Shown: positions 1 through 11,611 of the stretch, one piece after another
Position numbering within the stretch: the first letter of the stretch is position 1
How the letters are laid out: every line of letters begins with the position of its first letter
Source of the DNA: Tetraselmis striata
Taxonomy: Eukaryota; Chlorophyta; Chlorodendrophyceae; Chlorodendrales; Chlorodendraceae
Assembly (NCBI GenBank): GCA_006384855.1
Contig: VCJN01001508.1
Span: forward strand, 310,001-374,000
DNA length: 64,000 nucleotides
Direction: 5' to 3'
Notes under the pieces: model-generated
Database searches by the model: none
What the model saw: the letters and a program-made list of their open reading frames with translations, nothing else
Told to the model about the DNA's origin: nothing
Made by a program: the position numbers and the translations under genes

Positions 1-1059
1 CTTTCTTGGAGGAGTATATCACGGAGCCGTCAGGCGCTTCACTATTGTTGTGCACTTCTGCATGGCGCCTTAGTCGCGCTGCCGTCGTGACACCAACTGC
101 CACTGCACAACAGAAGACAAGCCAAATGCAAGCAAGAAGGTATATTGATTCTGATAGGCGGATCGATGCCCCATCAAGGGGACTCGCACATGCCAGCATT
201 GCTAGTGAGATTAATGAGCTCTGCCAACGAATGTTCGTGCAGGGGGTGGCAGCAGAAGGATGCGCACAATCATTGTGTGGTTGGGCATCAGTACGTGACG
301 GATCATCATAAATGCCGTCCTCTTATTGTATAGGAGCCATGTTCAACGCATCATACTGTCGTCACCTTGCCATTGTCCGGGTAATCGCTAAGCATGATGC
401 ACCCATGTGATGGCATGCATGGAATCGAATGAAGCTGTTAGCGACTACTTTCGCCCACCGGCACTGATGTGAGTGAGCGACCAAAAATGAGCCAGTAGCG
501 CTAACAAATTCACCAGCAGTACTAAACAATGAACATAAGCCGCTTGAAAGAGGCCCGCATCATCCTCGAGGCGGGAAATAAGGGTCGTAAAAGTAAAGTT
601 CGACCCGCCGGGACATCGGCCGAAGCCGCCCCAGCGCACTACTTCACCTCTTGCGCCAACTGCAGTCGTAGGTCTGGACCATTGCCACATTCGAACCCCA
701 AAGGGGTAATGAAGGGTCGTACTGGTAAGATACCGGTACTTGTACCAGTAATCCTTACGTGTGCTGACAAACAAAAGGAGTTTTTTAAAATACTTATAGG
801 CACAAGAACTCTCTTTAGATAAAAATGACAGTTTGTTTTTTTAAGACATTTTGCGGCGGAGCCTGTTCACTTCGTATGGTCGCAAACATAGGTCGTTACT
901 GTATCGGCCTCCCACGTCGCCGTAGTGGTTGCCGGCGAGTGCAACAGATACAGCAACCACCCAGTCGCGCGTCCCCGAGTTCTACGGGTACTCCGCTTAC
1001 TCATCTTACTCCGCTTACACAACTCCTGGCCTGGGTGACCGACCTCCAGCTTGGCCAGT
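1..1059. other. 5' stretch without a recognised gene
   Basis: No family can be recognised in the short open frames here. The stretch may hold the promoter or an upstream exon of the HA-repeat gene that follows, since that gene's N-terminus has no recognisable domain before the first repeat. Confidence 0.4.
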
Positions 1060-3314
1060 ATGTGCCCAGCCACGTTGCCCGGCCCGCGCAGAGCCGATGC
1101 TGGGCTTCGCCGCCCACACCGCGCCGGTTCGGTGGTCGACATCGGGCGGCCGCGGTGGGGCACGGTCGCACTGCGAAGGTGTCCACGGCGCTGCGGGGTG
1201 CAAAGTGGGGTATGGAGGCGCGGGGGCGAGAGGCACGAGGCTTCCTGGAGTGTGGGCCCGGTGGTGTTGTGTGGAGCGGGGCCACCGAAGGGAGAAGCTC
1301 GCGAACAGCGGTGGCGCGCGATGTACACGCAGCTGGTGGCGTACCAGCGGCAGGAGGGCCACTGCCGGGTACCGCATCAAGATGCGGCCCACCCTGAGCT
1401 GGGGGAGTGGGTCAGCATGCAGCGGACTGCCAAAAAGAAGGGCGTCCTGAGTGAGGAGCGGGTGGCGCTGCTGGAGGAGCTGGGCTTTGTGTGGGACCCT
1501 CACAAGGCAGTCTGGCAGGACAAGTACGCGCAGCTGGTGGCGTACCAGCGGCAGGAGGGCCACTGCCGGGTGCCGCGGGAGTATGCGGCCAACCCCGAGC
1601 TGGGGGAGTGGGTCAAGAAGCAACGGGCCGCCAAAAAGAAGGGCGTCCTGAGTGAGGAGCGGGTGGCGCTGCTGGAGGAGCTGGGCTTTGTGTGGGACCC
1701 TCACAAGGCAGACTGGCAGGACAGGTACGCGCAGCTGGTGGCGTACCAGCGGCAGGAGGGCCACTGCCGGGTACCAGAACGGTATGCGGCCCACCCTGCC
1801 CTGGGGGAGTGGGTCAGCATGCAGCGGACTGCCAAAAAGAAGGGCGTCCTGAGTGAGGAGCGGGTGGCGCTGCTGGAGGAGCTGGGCTTTGTGTGGACCC
1901 TCACAAGGCAGACTGGCAGGACAGGTACGCGCAGCTCGTGGCGTACCAGCGGCAGGAAAGCCACTGCAGGGTGCCGCATGAGTATGCGGCCAACCCTGAG
2001 CTGGGGGAGTGGGTCAGCACGCAGCGGACTGCCAAAAAGAAGGGCGTCCTGAGTGAGGAGCGGGTGGCGCTGCTGGAGGAGCTGGGCTTTGTGTGGGACG
2101 CCCATGAGGCAGCCTGGCAGGACAGGTACACGCAGCTGGTGGCGTACCAGCGGCAGGAGGGCCACTGCCGGGTGCCGCAGGAGTATGCGGCCAACCCTGA
2201 GCTGGGGGAGTGGGTCGGCACGCAGCGGACTGCCAAAAAGAAGGGCGTCCTGAGTGAGGAGCGGGTGGCGCTGCTGGAGGAGCTGGGCTTTGTGTGGGAC
2301 GCCCATGAGGCAGCCTGGCAGGACAGGTACACGCAGCTGGTGGCGTACCAGCGGCAGGAGGGCCACTGCCGGGTGCCGCAGGAGTATGCGGCCAACCCTG
2401 AGCTGGGGGAGTGGGTCAAGAAGCAACGGGCCGCCAAATTGAAGGGCGTCCTGAGTGAGGAGCGGGTGGCGCTGCTGGAGGAGCTGGGCTTTGTGTGGGA
2501 CGCCCATGAGGCAGCCTGGCAGGACAGGTACACGCAGCTGGTGGCGTACCAGCGGCAGGAGGGCCACTGCCGGGTGCCGCAGGATTATGTGGCCAACCCC
2601 GAGCTGGGGCGGTGGGTCAAGAAGCAACGGGCCGCCAAATTGAAGGGCGTCCTGAGTGAGGAGCGGGTGGCGCTGCTGGAGGAGCTGGGCTTTGTGTGGG
2701 ACGCCCATGAGGCAGCCTGGCAGGACAGGTACACGCAGCTGGTGGCGTACCAGCGGCAGGAGGGCCACTGCCGGGTGCCGCAGGAGTATGCGGCCAACCC
2801 TGAGCTGGGGGAGTGGGTCAAGAAGCAACGGGCCGCCAAATTGAAGGGCGTCCTGAGTGAGGAGCGGGTGGCGCTGCTGGAGGAGCTGGGCTTTGTGTGG
2901 GATGCCCAGGAGGCAGCCTGGCAGGACAGGTACGCGCAGCTGGTGGCGTATCAGCGGCGGGAAGGCCACTGCCGGGTGCCGCAGGAGTATGCGGCCAACC
3001 CTGAGCTGGGGGAGTGGGTCGGCACGCAGCGGACTGCCAAAAAGAAGGGCGTCCTGAGTGAGGAGCGGGTGGCGCTGCTGGAGGAGCTGGGCTTTGTGTG
3101 GGATGCCCAGGAGGCAGCCTGGCAGGACAGGTACGCGCAGCTGGTGGCGTATCAGCGGCGGGAAGGCCACTGCCGGGTGCCGCAGGATTATGTGGCCAAC
3201 CCCGAGCTGGGGCGGTGGGTCGGCACGCAGTGGGTATGCTATTGGAAAGGAAAGCTCAGAAAGGAGCGGATGGCACTGCTAGAGGGGCTGGGCTTTGAGT
3301 GGTGCCTAAAGTGA
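1060..3314 (+). pseudogene. HA (helicase-associated) repeat protein, ten repeats, one frameshift
   Basis: The product is a run of ten copies of a 67-residue module with the signature of the helicase-associated (HA, PF03457) domain: Trp, then YxQLVAYQRQEGHCRVP, then LGEWV, then LSEERVALLEELGFVW. HA domains are small helical modules, expanded in algae, stramenopiles and some bacteria; DNA binding is inferred for them. The last copy (from about 3118) is divergent and ends in EWCLK-stop, a natural C-terminus. The first ATG of the frame is at 1060; the roughly 80 residues before the first repeat are Arg/Gly-rich without a domain, so the true start or an upstream exon is uncertain. Repeats 1-3 and the start of 4 are in one frame. 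At 1894-1896 every other copy reads GTGTGGGAC, but this one reads GTGTGGAC. The missing G shifts the rest into another frame. Either the gene is broken or the array was mis-assembled. No helicase core is present. Confidence 0.8.
1310..3300 (+). repeat. 201-bp coding tandem repeat (ten units)
   Basis: Unit starts fall every 201 bp (about 1310, 1511, 1712, 1912, then every 201 bp to 3118). Internal units differ at only a few positions (for example VSMQRTAKKK, VKKQRAAKLK or VGTQRTAKKK variants), which points to recent unequal exchange or gene conversion. The variant pattern is mosaic: the two alternative segments after LGEW recur in non-adjacent units. Confidence 0.9.
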
Positions 3315-5964
3315 GGGAGGGTCCCCCTGGCGTTGCCGAGGTGCTGGAGTCCTTACTACTCCGTGAGGGATAGGCTCGCTTAAATGCTGGTCGGCACAAT
3401 GTGGTAATTGTGGGGTGAATATCATGGATCGGCATCAAGGCTGTCAGTCTGATGCTTTGAAACTGAAAAGAGATTTTGCTTCAACTTGAACCCAAGCAGC
3501 GCCGCCGGCTATTCCTAGCTGCCTCGCCATTCAGCTTTGTGAAACGCGAGGTCACCTGTGCCCCATTGCAGTCGCACTGAATATTACTTATAAATTAGAC
3601 AACTATTATATTAGATATTAGGCATGGCTTGTACCATGCGACGCGCCGTTACATACGGTTTGGAATTGTTGCGGCGTGTGCAAGTCAGCAAATGGTGGGG
3701 TCCAACCACTGAAGACGCATGCTTCTGCACTGCAAAGTGCTGACCCTTGCCATTGAGAGACGATGCACATGCCCTCTCTTGTAGTCAGGGACCTCTTGCT
3801 AGGGGGGGGGGGGGGGGGGGTGTGTCAGTCGCATTCCTTTAGCCAGAGGAACACAGTCACCCAGCTTGTGACATATCCCGCTTCAATTGATAAGCAGGGC
3901 AATGGCAGGTGGCAGCCAATCATCAGCATACATATGTACACGACAAAGCTGTACAATGTCCTGGGTGGCTCATCTAATATGTGCTACACAGTCATCGTGG
4001 TTTCAGCCATGTGCCCAGTTGCTTATTTATTCGCAACTTCTTGACTGTCCTTACATGATCCTTAGTTGATTATTGCTGACCGCAGCATCAATCGTGCTTC
4101 ATTGGGTACAGTAACTTATGTACTACTACTGGTAAATGCGTAGTCTGCTGGAGTGAGAAAGCCCTGAATTATGTGCATATTCAGTGCGAAATAGTGTTAG
4201 TAGTGCTGATTGTCCTTAGTGCTGAGGGAGGTTGGAAGATAGACAGGGGGTGAGGGCGGGGGAGGGCGGCTAGGGCACCACTGCTTCCCCTTGGTTTGAG
4301 GTCTGTATCTCACTGGATCTCGTTACCAGTCCCTCATCATCTACAGAGCTATCGACTAGTAAACGCAAAATCGAGAGCAATTCAAGGCGCTATCATACCA
4401 TGTAGATGGTCACACCGGCACTGTTCTATCTTGCTGTGGTTGAATAGCATAGCATATGAAGGGAGTGGTTCTTTTTTGGAGTACTGTACAGTTTGATGAT
4501 CTTGAGAATATACTATATATATACGATATATACAATAGTATACGAATAATACTCCGCCACTACGCGCGTACCGGTACCCATGAAATATAGTAATAATGTC
4601 ACTTCTAGCACATGCTGCTCGCGGAATCACTGTCGCCCGTAAACAGGCGGATGTGATAATGCGTTCGCGCAGTCCAACTTCCGTCATCAGGTTAACCATG
4701 GCCTGCAGACGAGTACGGACGAGTGCAACCGCTCATGGAGCAGTAGGTGGTTCGAGGGCATCACGGCATCAGTTGGGTAAACAAGCTACGCCCTTCTCGA
4801 GGGTGAGACTATGTGGGTCCCGCAAATAAGCGGAGACATGTCATACGGAGACCCTTGTACCTATCATAAGTCCGCTAGGTGGGCCCGGGATCCCACGGCA
4901 GCTCTGCGATCTCGGCGGCTAGCGCGTCTGTTTCCTGTGGGCGAAGTACCCCCAGCTCTATCTAAATTTACTCTCATATTTTGACTCGCCTATCTTCTGT
5001 CGAACGTGTGGAAGGTGTTGATTGGCTTGGTCGGCGTCCTGCAGAGGCTGGCGGCTGGGCGGCTGGGCTCGGGGAGGGGGCAGGCATCTGATCGTGACGG
5101 GCGCGGCGGTGGGGTTGGCGTCGCTGTCGGAGATTCACCATGGAACGAGCGCGTAGTAACCGCAACTCTTTTTTTTGATAGATTACTGTTGTATTTGTTT
5201 TCTAAGGAGCCAGTTGCAAATTGCGGTGATCGAGCGTCGTCGGGTTCCCGTGGCCATATGGCCGCGTCGAGTGCATGTTAAAGAACGTCGTCCTTGAGCG
5301 CCTAGTCCGCCACCCCCACAGGGATACTATTAATCGCGCCGATGTCCACCCTTCTGCGCAAAGTGCGCAGATGAGCGTGTCATGTTAAGCGAGTTTTTTC
5401 TGAGCGAGTTTTTCCTTGCACCGAGTGTCCGCACAATACCCCATATCAAAGAGGAGCAGGTCACACTGTTCCCCGCTGAAAGTCGACTCCCCTGCGGAGG
5501 GGTTACGGTACAGGCGGCACCCCTGTGGCGCGGACTATATCCGGGGGTGCACCCTCTATAATGTCTCGTCGGAGTGCGTGCATTCTTTCAGGGCCGAGGA
5601 CCCAAGGCGGCATGCCGTGGGGGATATGTCCAGGGCGACGAGCCGCAGATGAGTATGTCATAAATACTATGCCTTACCCTGAGCTTATTGTAACAGAGCA
5701 CAGGGCGGGTCTTTAAATCTTGTGATTATTTCTCAGCAGCAGCGAGACATACAGGGATGTTTGGGATCATTTCATGGCTAGAGTATTGCTTCCATTCTAT
5801 AATGCGGCGCATTGGGCAGGTGGCTGAAGGGCGTCGTCACTGCAGTGTCGGATTGAGCCATGCAAGGAAGACACAGCTTGTTCAGTTTGAATTAAAAGCT
5901 TAGCTGCGGCACCGGTTTTGGCGACGCCTCGTCCCGTTGCTACGAATTGGCATCTCTAGGATTA
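3315..5964. other. Intergenic stretch, no gene seen
   Basis: Contains a 19-nt G run at 3802-3820 and short open frames without recognisable features. No RNA gene or repeat family was identified. Confidence 0.4.
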
Positions 5965-7222
5965 CTACTCAGTTCGGTCCTCCAGCTGCAGGATGTCCCG
6001 AAGGTTGCGCAGCAGCTCGGCATCCGCCGCCGGCTGCATCCGCGACAACTCGCCCAGCAGAGCCTCCACGGCCGCCACGCAGCGCCGCCGCTCCAACGTC
6101 AGCAACGCATCGTACGTGCTTGCGTCCGCCACCAGGGTGGCGCTGGCGGTGACAGGAGCGTCCTTCGGGGGCCACTCAAAGGCGCCTGCGGCCGCCGGCA
6201 CATCGGGAACGGATGAATCAGTTGCGTTAACAACTCAGAAGACGCACATGCCCAGATGAATATAGTACCAGACATTGGAAATCCCTTGGCAGCGCTCTCG
6301 CATTTATGCAATAACGAGCATCGATTATTCCACTTGCAGGACGTGGTCGATATATTACTGGATGAATTACTTGGTTGGTCGTTTACACCTCTCCACAAAC
6401 AACCACATCCCCGAAGCCTAATAATGCCGACACGCAAGACAACACTGCTGCTACCACACATCCGGAATTCTTACCAATGGCGCCGGCTTGCTTTGAGACA
6501 ACTAAGAAGCTTACACCAGAGCTGCACTATTGTTCTGACGTTCCAATTGACTTTTAGACGCTGTCCTAACATTGTACTTGGTTTATCTACTTTGAATTAC
6601 TGATTTCTATGGGTGACGAGGCGCCCACAAGAAGGCCCCTTGTATATTCTGGGGCTTGCATGCAACCCATAAGAACATTCGCTATAATTCCGCTATGGTT
6701 TCGCCTACATTTGACCTCTGACAGGCACAGCAGGTTCTTATTCGCAATGTTCTTATTACTGCGCCGGCACCCGTATTTCGTGATACAGCAAGGGGATGGG
6801 GGAAGCCGGGGGGGGGGGGGGGGGGGGGGGGGTGCTCTACCTTTCCGGTCGTCCTTCTGCTTGGGAGGGGCCGTCGTCTTGACAGCGAGGTACGCTTCCT
6901 GGTACGCCTCCCCCGCAGCGTGCAGGCTCGCCCGGCCAGGCGCCGCCTGCGTCCTGAGCTCCGCCAGGAGGCGCAGGCACGTCGCCAGCTGGAAGGCGGC
7001 CAGCTTCTCCAGGGAGCCGCTGTATGCGCTGTGCTTGTGGCCGGCCGGCTTGGGCTTGCCCCACGCAAAGGTCCAGCTGCCCAACGAAAAGCCTGCAGCG
7101 CAGCCAGGGGGGGGGGAGGAATTCAGCGGGTAGGGAGGTGGGGTGGGGGTTGATCCAGGCCGCAGTGGCTCTGGGTGTCACACCGATGAGGCAGACGCAG
7201 ATCCAGACGCACACACACAAAC

Positions 7223-7259
<37 letters not shown>

Positions 7260-10200
7260 GACACATGCTGCCTCACACACGTCCACATGAGCATACGTGC
7301 ACAGAAACTCCCAGACAGGCACGCAGAGTGAACGGGGGGGTACCTGGCTGCGAGGTGACGCCCCGGCGCCACATGTCACGCGCCATGGCCACCGCCTCCT
7401 CTGCGGTACCGATAGCGCTGCATCCACACAAGGAAAGTCAAGACGTGTTGGGCAAGGGGGCGCGGGGGGAAGGGGGGGGGGGGGATAGTAGCAGCGGTCA
7501 TACAGCGACTACAAGACAAGGACGAGAGAGAGAGGGAGAGATGGAAGAGTGATGGGGGGAGGGGGGGGTAGTATCGTTCCTTCAGTTGGTGGCATCTGAA
7601 GGCCTGTGGGGCATAACTTGTTGCTACTGCGAGCCAATGGTGACTGCACTCCCTACTCGCAGTCTCTTAAACGCGCGGGATGTCGGGGGAGTGTCATGCC
7701 GTTGCGCGTGAGGGCAGCCAGCTACCGGAAGGGGGGGGGGGGGGGGGGGGGGGGCAGCTCGGTTGTGCGTACGCACCGCTGCAAGGAGGCCGCGGTGCCC
7801 TGGTCCCGCTGGATGCCCGCGAGCTGCGCCGCGGTCTCGGTGCACAGCGTGGTGAGCTGCTCCCTCAGCTTGATGGGCGCGCCCTTGCCGAGCAGCAGGC
7901 CGCGCAGGATGCCGAGGGCGGTGCGACTGTGCGCCTCCGCCTCCTCCAGGCGGCCCATCACCTGCCCATCGCCCGCGCACAGCGCCGTCAGCGACGCAGC
8001 GTCCCCCCCCCCCCCCCCCCCCATGACCACACACCCTCGCAGTGAAACGTTCATTCGGTTAGGGGAGATGGTGTGTGTGTGTCTTGGGTGGGTGGTGTGT
8101 GGGGGGGGGGGGGAGCATACCCTAATAGGGGGCTTACTAACCGGGTTTGCATCAATTAAAGGAACAATATTTTAAACATATTGCTAGTGTACGGTTGCCA
8201 GCCCTAGAGAGGGTGTGATCATGCACTCGCGCCGGGCGCGGGGGGAGGGAGGGGAGGGGGGGGGGGGGGGGGCATGGGCGCGCTGCCAGTGGGCGCCCAC
8301 CTGGCACAGGCGAGCGCGGATCGAGGTGAATATGGCGACCTCCATGGACTTGGGCTCCCACTGCTCCTCCATTGCCTGTTGGGTATACCGGCGGCGGCAC
8401 ATTGCACATGCTGGCCTCAGCGGCAGTCGCGCAAGTCGCAGTGAGCAGGAGGAGGAGGACCTGGAGGATCTGGAGGAGGACCAGCAGCAGCAGCAGCGGC
8501 GGCGGCCACGTGATTCGCAGCGGGCTCTTGAGCGGGGACGGACACAACGAACACCGTGGGGAGGCTGACGCGATACTTGGAACAGTGGGCTAAAGGCGCT
8601 GGAGGAAAGGCATGGGGGCTGGGCGCTGCTCGGCTGCGGCTGTGAGACAGCGGCCACTGCCAATAACCTGATCGCATCGAGCTCGGTATCGCGGTGATGT
8701 GCGGCATGATGGGGGGACGATGCAACGTCGCGGCGACAAGAGGCCAAAGGGAAGGGGATGTCGAGGTGAGGAGAAGGGGAGGGGGAAGGGGGGGGGGGGG
8801 GGGGGGCGCCTTGAGGTAGCGGGAGAGCAGCACGTCTGCCTCGCGCGCCCGGCCGGCGAGGACCAGCTCATCCAGCACCCGCCGGACGCGCCATGCAGAG
8901 GTCTTGAGGAACAGCTCGCCGTTGCCCTCCATGAGCTCCACTGACTGCCAGGCGCCGCGGGGCAGATCCGCCGTGGGGGGGGGGGGGGGGAGGGGGGAGC
9001 CCATAAGGGGCGGGGCGGGGGAGGGGGGGGGAGGGGGTCAGTGGGAAGCCGGAAGGCGCCGGTTGGCAAGCTCCTTGCATGTCGTGTACGGGGGAGGAGG
9101 GGAGCTGGAAGGAGGGCGGTGAGGGCGTGGGGGTCACCCGGATGGCTCACCTCTAGGCGCAGTGCCAGCGAGTCCTTCACCTTGCCCCGCCGGCTGAGCA
9201 GGTCGGCCAGCACCCACATGGACCTGCGCCAACCCACATGAACGGGTTAATCATCATCGGGAGTCGTCATCGGCGCGGGTCGATCAGCTAGCTGAGAATG
9301 CACACAGGAGGGGGGGGGGGGGGGGGCACCTGCCCACCGCCGGGTGGTTCTTGCCTAGCGCCTGGTTGAATATCTGCAGCGCCTTCTCCGCCGCCTCCTA
9401 GCAGCCGCACACCGCAGGGGGGGAGAACATGGGGGCGGAAGGGTGGTGGTGTGGGGAGGGCGGGGGGGGGGGGGGGGGGGGGTCAGGCTAGGAAGTCACT
9501 TCTCGGACACCGAAGCCAGATGCTTCCAGGTAAACGCCCTGACTGGCTGCCCCCATGAGTCAGTCGCCTGCAGGGGAAGAGAACACCCCGGGTGCCGTCC
9601 TCCCCCCCACCGTTCGGCCCTGCCTCCATCCCCCATTCCATCCTAGCTACATTAACGAATTGGATTGACAGCACGCGCGATCCCGTTGCTGCGATTCGGT
9701 TAATGAATGAGCGTGCACACTTCTTGCGCCGGTTGGGAACAGAGGGGCGGAAGAGGAGGGGGGGGGGGGGGGGGGGCAGCACGGAGAGGCCGAGACTGCG
9801 CCGAGCAAAGTTACAGAGTGGTCAACTGGATTTCTGCCGTCAGCGTGCCAGGGCGCAGACTGATTGGCCTAGGGGGCGGAGAGAGGGGGTCGGCGGGATT
9901 GGGGGGGGGGGGGGGGGGGGGGGCGCAGTGCGCGCACTTGGGCCTTGGCGATGTCGCCGGTGAGGACGAGGAAGGTGACCAGGTTCTGGTAGGCGTTCGC
10001 CACGCGCGGGTCCTGCAGCCCGAAGGACGCCTCCAGGATGGCCACCGCCTGCATGCACGCACACGCCGATGCAGGTGGACGGTATGAGAAGGGTGGGCCA
10101 GAGGGGCCAGGGCGAGCTGAGCCGCGGGGAGGAGGGGGGGGAGCCAGGGCAGCGGCGGGAGACGTGGCCGGGTGCGCGCTATGGTAGCAATGGTAGGAAT

Positions 10201-11611
10201 GTCACGCACAATGGCAACCGGGGTGAATGTGCCGCCGGCCATCATCGGGGCCGCGTGCTGCCCATGCCATGGTTAGCTTGGCTCGTTGACGGTCGCGCGG
10301 TCATCCCATCCGGGGGCAAAAGCGTGCTGGGTGTGGGATTGAGGGCATGGGGCGCTAGGGCTCCTTCGGCAATGGGGGGGGGCCGCCCCACGGCACCGGC
10401 ACTGGCACTTTCAGTGGCACCGGCATGGGCTTGGGCATTGGCACTGGAATCGCCCTCAATTCAAGGCACTGGCACTAGTCTGGATGCCAGGCTCCGTACC
10501 CTGCCTCCTAGTACATGCGCACCGTGACGCTGTCTGTAGCTCGTAGTAGTAGCGAGGCAGAGGGGGGACAAGTGACCAAGCCGCGGGGGGGGGGGGGGGG
10601 GGGCAGGGCTCGCCTGCTTGTACATGGGCTCCGCCTCCGCCATGCGCCCCCGGATGCGCAAGCACTCCGCCAGGTTGTTCAGCGCCGCCGCCACGTGCGG
10701 CGTGCCGTCCCCAAAGCCCAGCCGCGCCTCCTGCAGCGCGCGCCGCAGGTACGCCTCCCCCTCCTCCAGCTTCCTCTGCGCCCGGGGCGGGTGCGGCCAC
10801 GCCGCTCAGCCACTCATCGGCCTGTGCCCTGCCGCCCTGAATGGCCCCTCCACTGCCCTCCTCTGGGGGGGTGATCAACACAGAGGGAGGAGCGGGAGGG
10901 GCACCTCGGCGATGAGGGCAGCGCCCTTGTCGGTGTAGATGCGCCACTGCGCGGTGTGCTCGTTGCTCAGGGGCGTCCCCGGGGCGTCTGGCTCCGGTCC
11001 GGGGCGCGCGTCGCATGCCGCCGCCAGGGGCAGCCCCACGCCGCCCGCCAGCAGCCCCGCCGCCGCTGTCATGGCCACAGTCGCCGCCATCACACAGCGC
11101 AGCTCAGCACTGCGCCGTCCCTGTTGTTCATGCCGCTGTCGCACTTTGCACGGCGCTGTTTGTTGTTGTCAGACATTGGGGAGGGAGTTCCCTTCGAAGG
11201 GGAGGTGGGATGTCTGCGGATGCGATGGGGCAAGAAAAGATGGGAGCATGTGGCAGTGTGGCGCAGTGATGTGGGGGCGATGCTTTGCGGCGGGGCTTGC
11301 AGTCAGGGGCGTAGGATGGGGGAGAAGACGGTGGCGATGACAGACTGGCTGCTTTGCTTGCTGCTAGAGCGAGTGGGGGGGGGGGGGGGGGGGGGGGGGG
11401 GCTAAGGGGAGTGACAGCCACCTGCGACCATGCCAGCCTCCGCGGGTTCCGCGGCGTGAGGTGTCGCTCTCGCATTGGCGCCAGCACGCTCCGCAGCGAG
11501 CGGCGCGGCGACGAGGGCTCCGGGGGGCAGCAGCTGGCTCGCCGCGCTCAGCAGCCGGCGGCCGGCACCACGGCGCAGCATCGCGGCTGTCGACGACAGA
11601 GCGGCGGCCAT
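5965..11611 (-). CDS. Organelle-type tetratricopeptide-repeat (TPR) protein, 13 exons
   Basis: Exons (5' to 3', minus strand): 11422-11611, 10905-11065, 10614-10775, 9938-10048, 9500-9538, 9330-9397, 9151-9223, 8810-8944, 8301-8375, 7777-7961, 7344-7417, 6841-7092, 5965-6185. All phases close to a 581-residue protein. The N-terminus (MAAALSSTAAMLRRGAGRR) is Ala/Arg/Ser-rich without acids, like a mitochondrial or plastid presequence. A hydrophobic stretch (AAAGLLAGGVGLPLAAA) follows at about residues 64-80. Kinesin-light-chain-type TPRs start near residue 118: ALNNLAECLRIRGRMAEAEP followed by MYKQAVAILEASFG across an exon junction, then NAYQNLVTFLVLTGDIAKAQ, further helices such as EAAEKALQIFNQALGKNHP and GRLEEAEAHSRTALGILRGL, and a charged helical C-terminus. 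TPRs are protein-binding scaffolds; an assembly-factor role (TTC19-like) is only a guess. Ten introns use GT and two use GC donors. The 39-nt exon 9500-9538 is the least certain. Confidence 0.82.
6808..6832 (-). other. Poly(C) tract 8 nt after a 5' splice site (intron 12)
   Basis: A run of 25 G on the plus strand is C25 in the TPR transcript. It begins 8 nt after the donor GTAGAG at 6840. It belongs to the set described in the findings. Confidence 0.85.
7219..7256. repeat. Compound (CT)n-(CA)n microsatellite
   Basis: Alternating CT dinucleotides run directly into CA dinucleotides within intron 11 of the TPR gene. Confidence 0.9.
7731..7754 (-). other. Poly(C) tract 22 nt after a 5' splice site (intron 10)
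   Basis: 24 G on the plus strand; the donor GTGCGT is at 7776 on the minus strand. Confidence 0.85.
8256..8272 (-). other. Poly(C) tract 28 nt after a 5' splice site (intron 9)
   Basis: 17 G on the plus strand; the donor GTGGGC is at 8300 on the minus strand. Confidence 0.8.
8788..8806 (-). other. Poly(C) tract 3 nt after a GC 5' splice site (intron 8)
   Basis: 19 G on the plus strand; the donor is AAG|GCGCCC with the C-run starting almost at once. The exon end is fixed by phase: SRYLK joins in frame to AMEEQW. Confidence 0.75.
9310..9326 (-). other. Poly(C) tract 3 nt after a 5' splice site (intron 6)
   Basis: 17 G on the plus strand; the donor GTGCC is at 9329 and runs straight into the C-tract. 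Confidence 0.8.
9462..9482 (-). other. Poly(C) tract 17 nt after a 5' splice site (intron 5)
   Basis: 21 G on the plus strand; the donor GTGACT is at 9499. It depends on the small exon 9500-9538, which is the weakest exon of the model. Confidence 0.6.
9901..9923 (-). other. Poly(C) tract 14 nt after a 5' splice site (intron 4)
   Basis: 23 G on the plus strand; the donor GTGCGC is at 9937, right after GDIAKAQ. Confidence 0.85.
10585..10603 (-). other. Poly(C) tract 10 nt after a GC 5' splice site (intron 3)
   Basis: 19 G on the plus strand; the donor is CAG|GCGAGC at 10613. The junction AEPMYKQ/AVAILEA restores a perfect TPR, so the GC donor is well supported. Confidence 0.85.
11375..11401 (-). 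other. Poly(C) tract 20 nt after a 5' splice site (intron 1)
   Basis: 27 G on the plus strand; the donor GTGGCT is at 11421, after the presequence-like exon. Confidence 0.75.

Noticed and set aside
1701..3170. A 489-codon open frame antisense to the HA repeats
   Set aside because: It repeats with the same 67-codon period and exists because the sense codons are periodic and GC-biased; no independent signal supports it.
8004..8023. Exon start of the TPR gene at the poly(C) on the plus strand, giving DAASLTALCAGDG
   Set aside because: There is no AG acceptor there; the acceptor GGGCAG at 7962-7964 gives the correct phase and a normal TPR helix.
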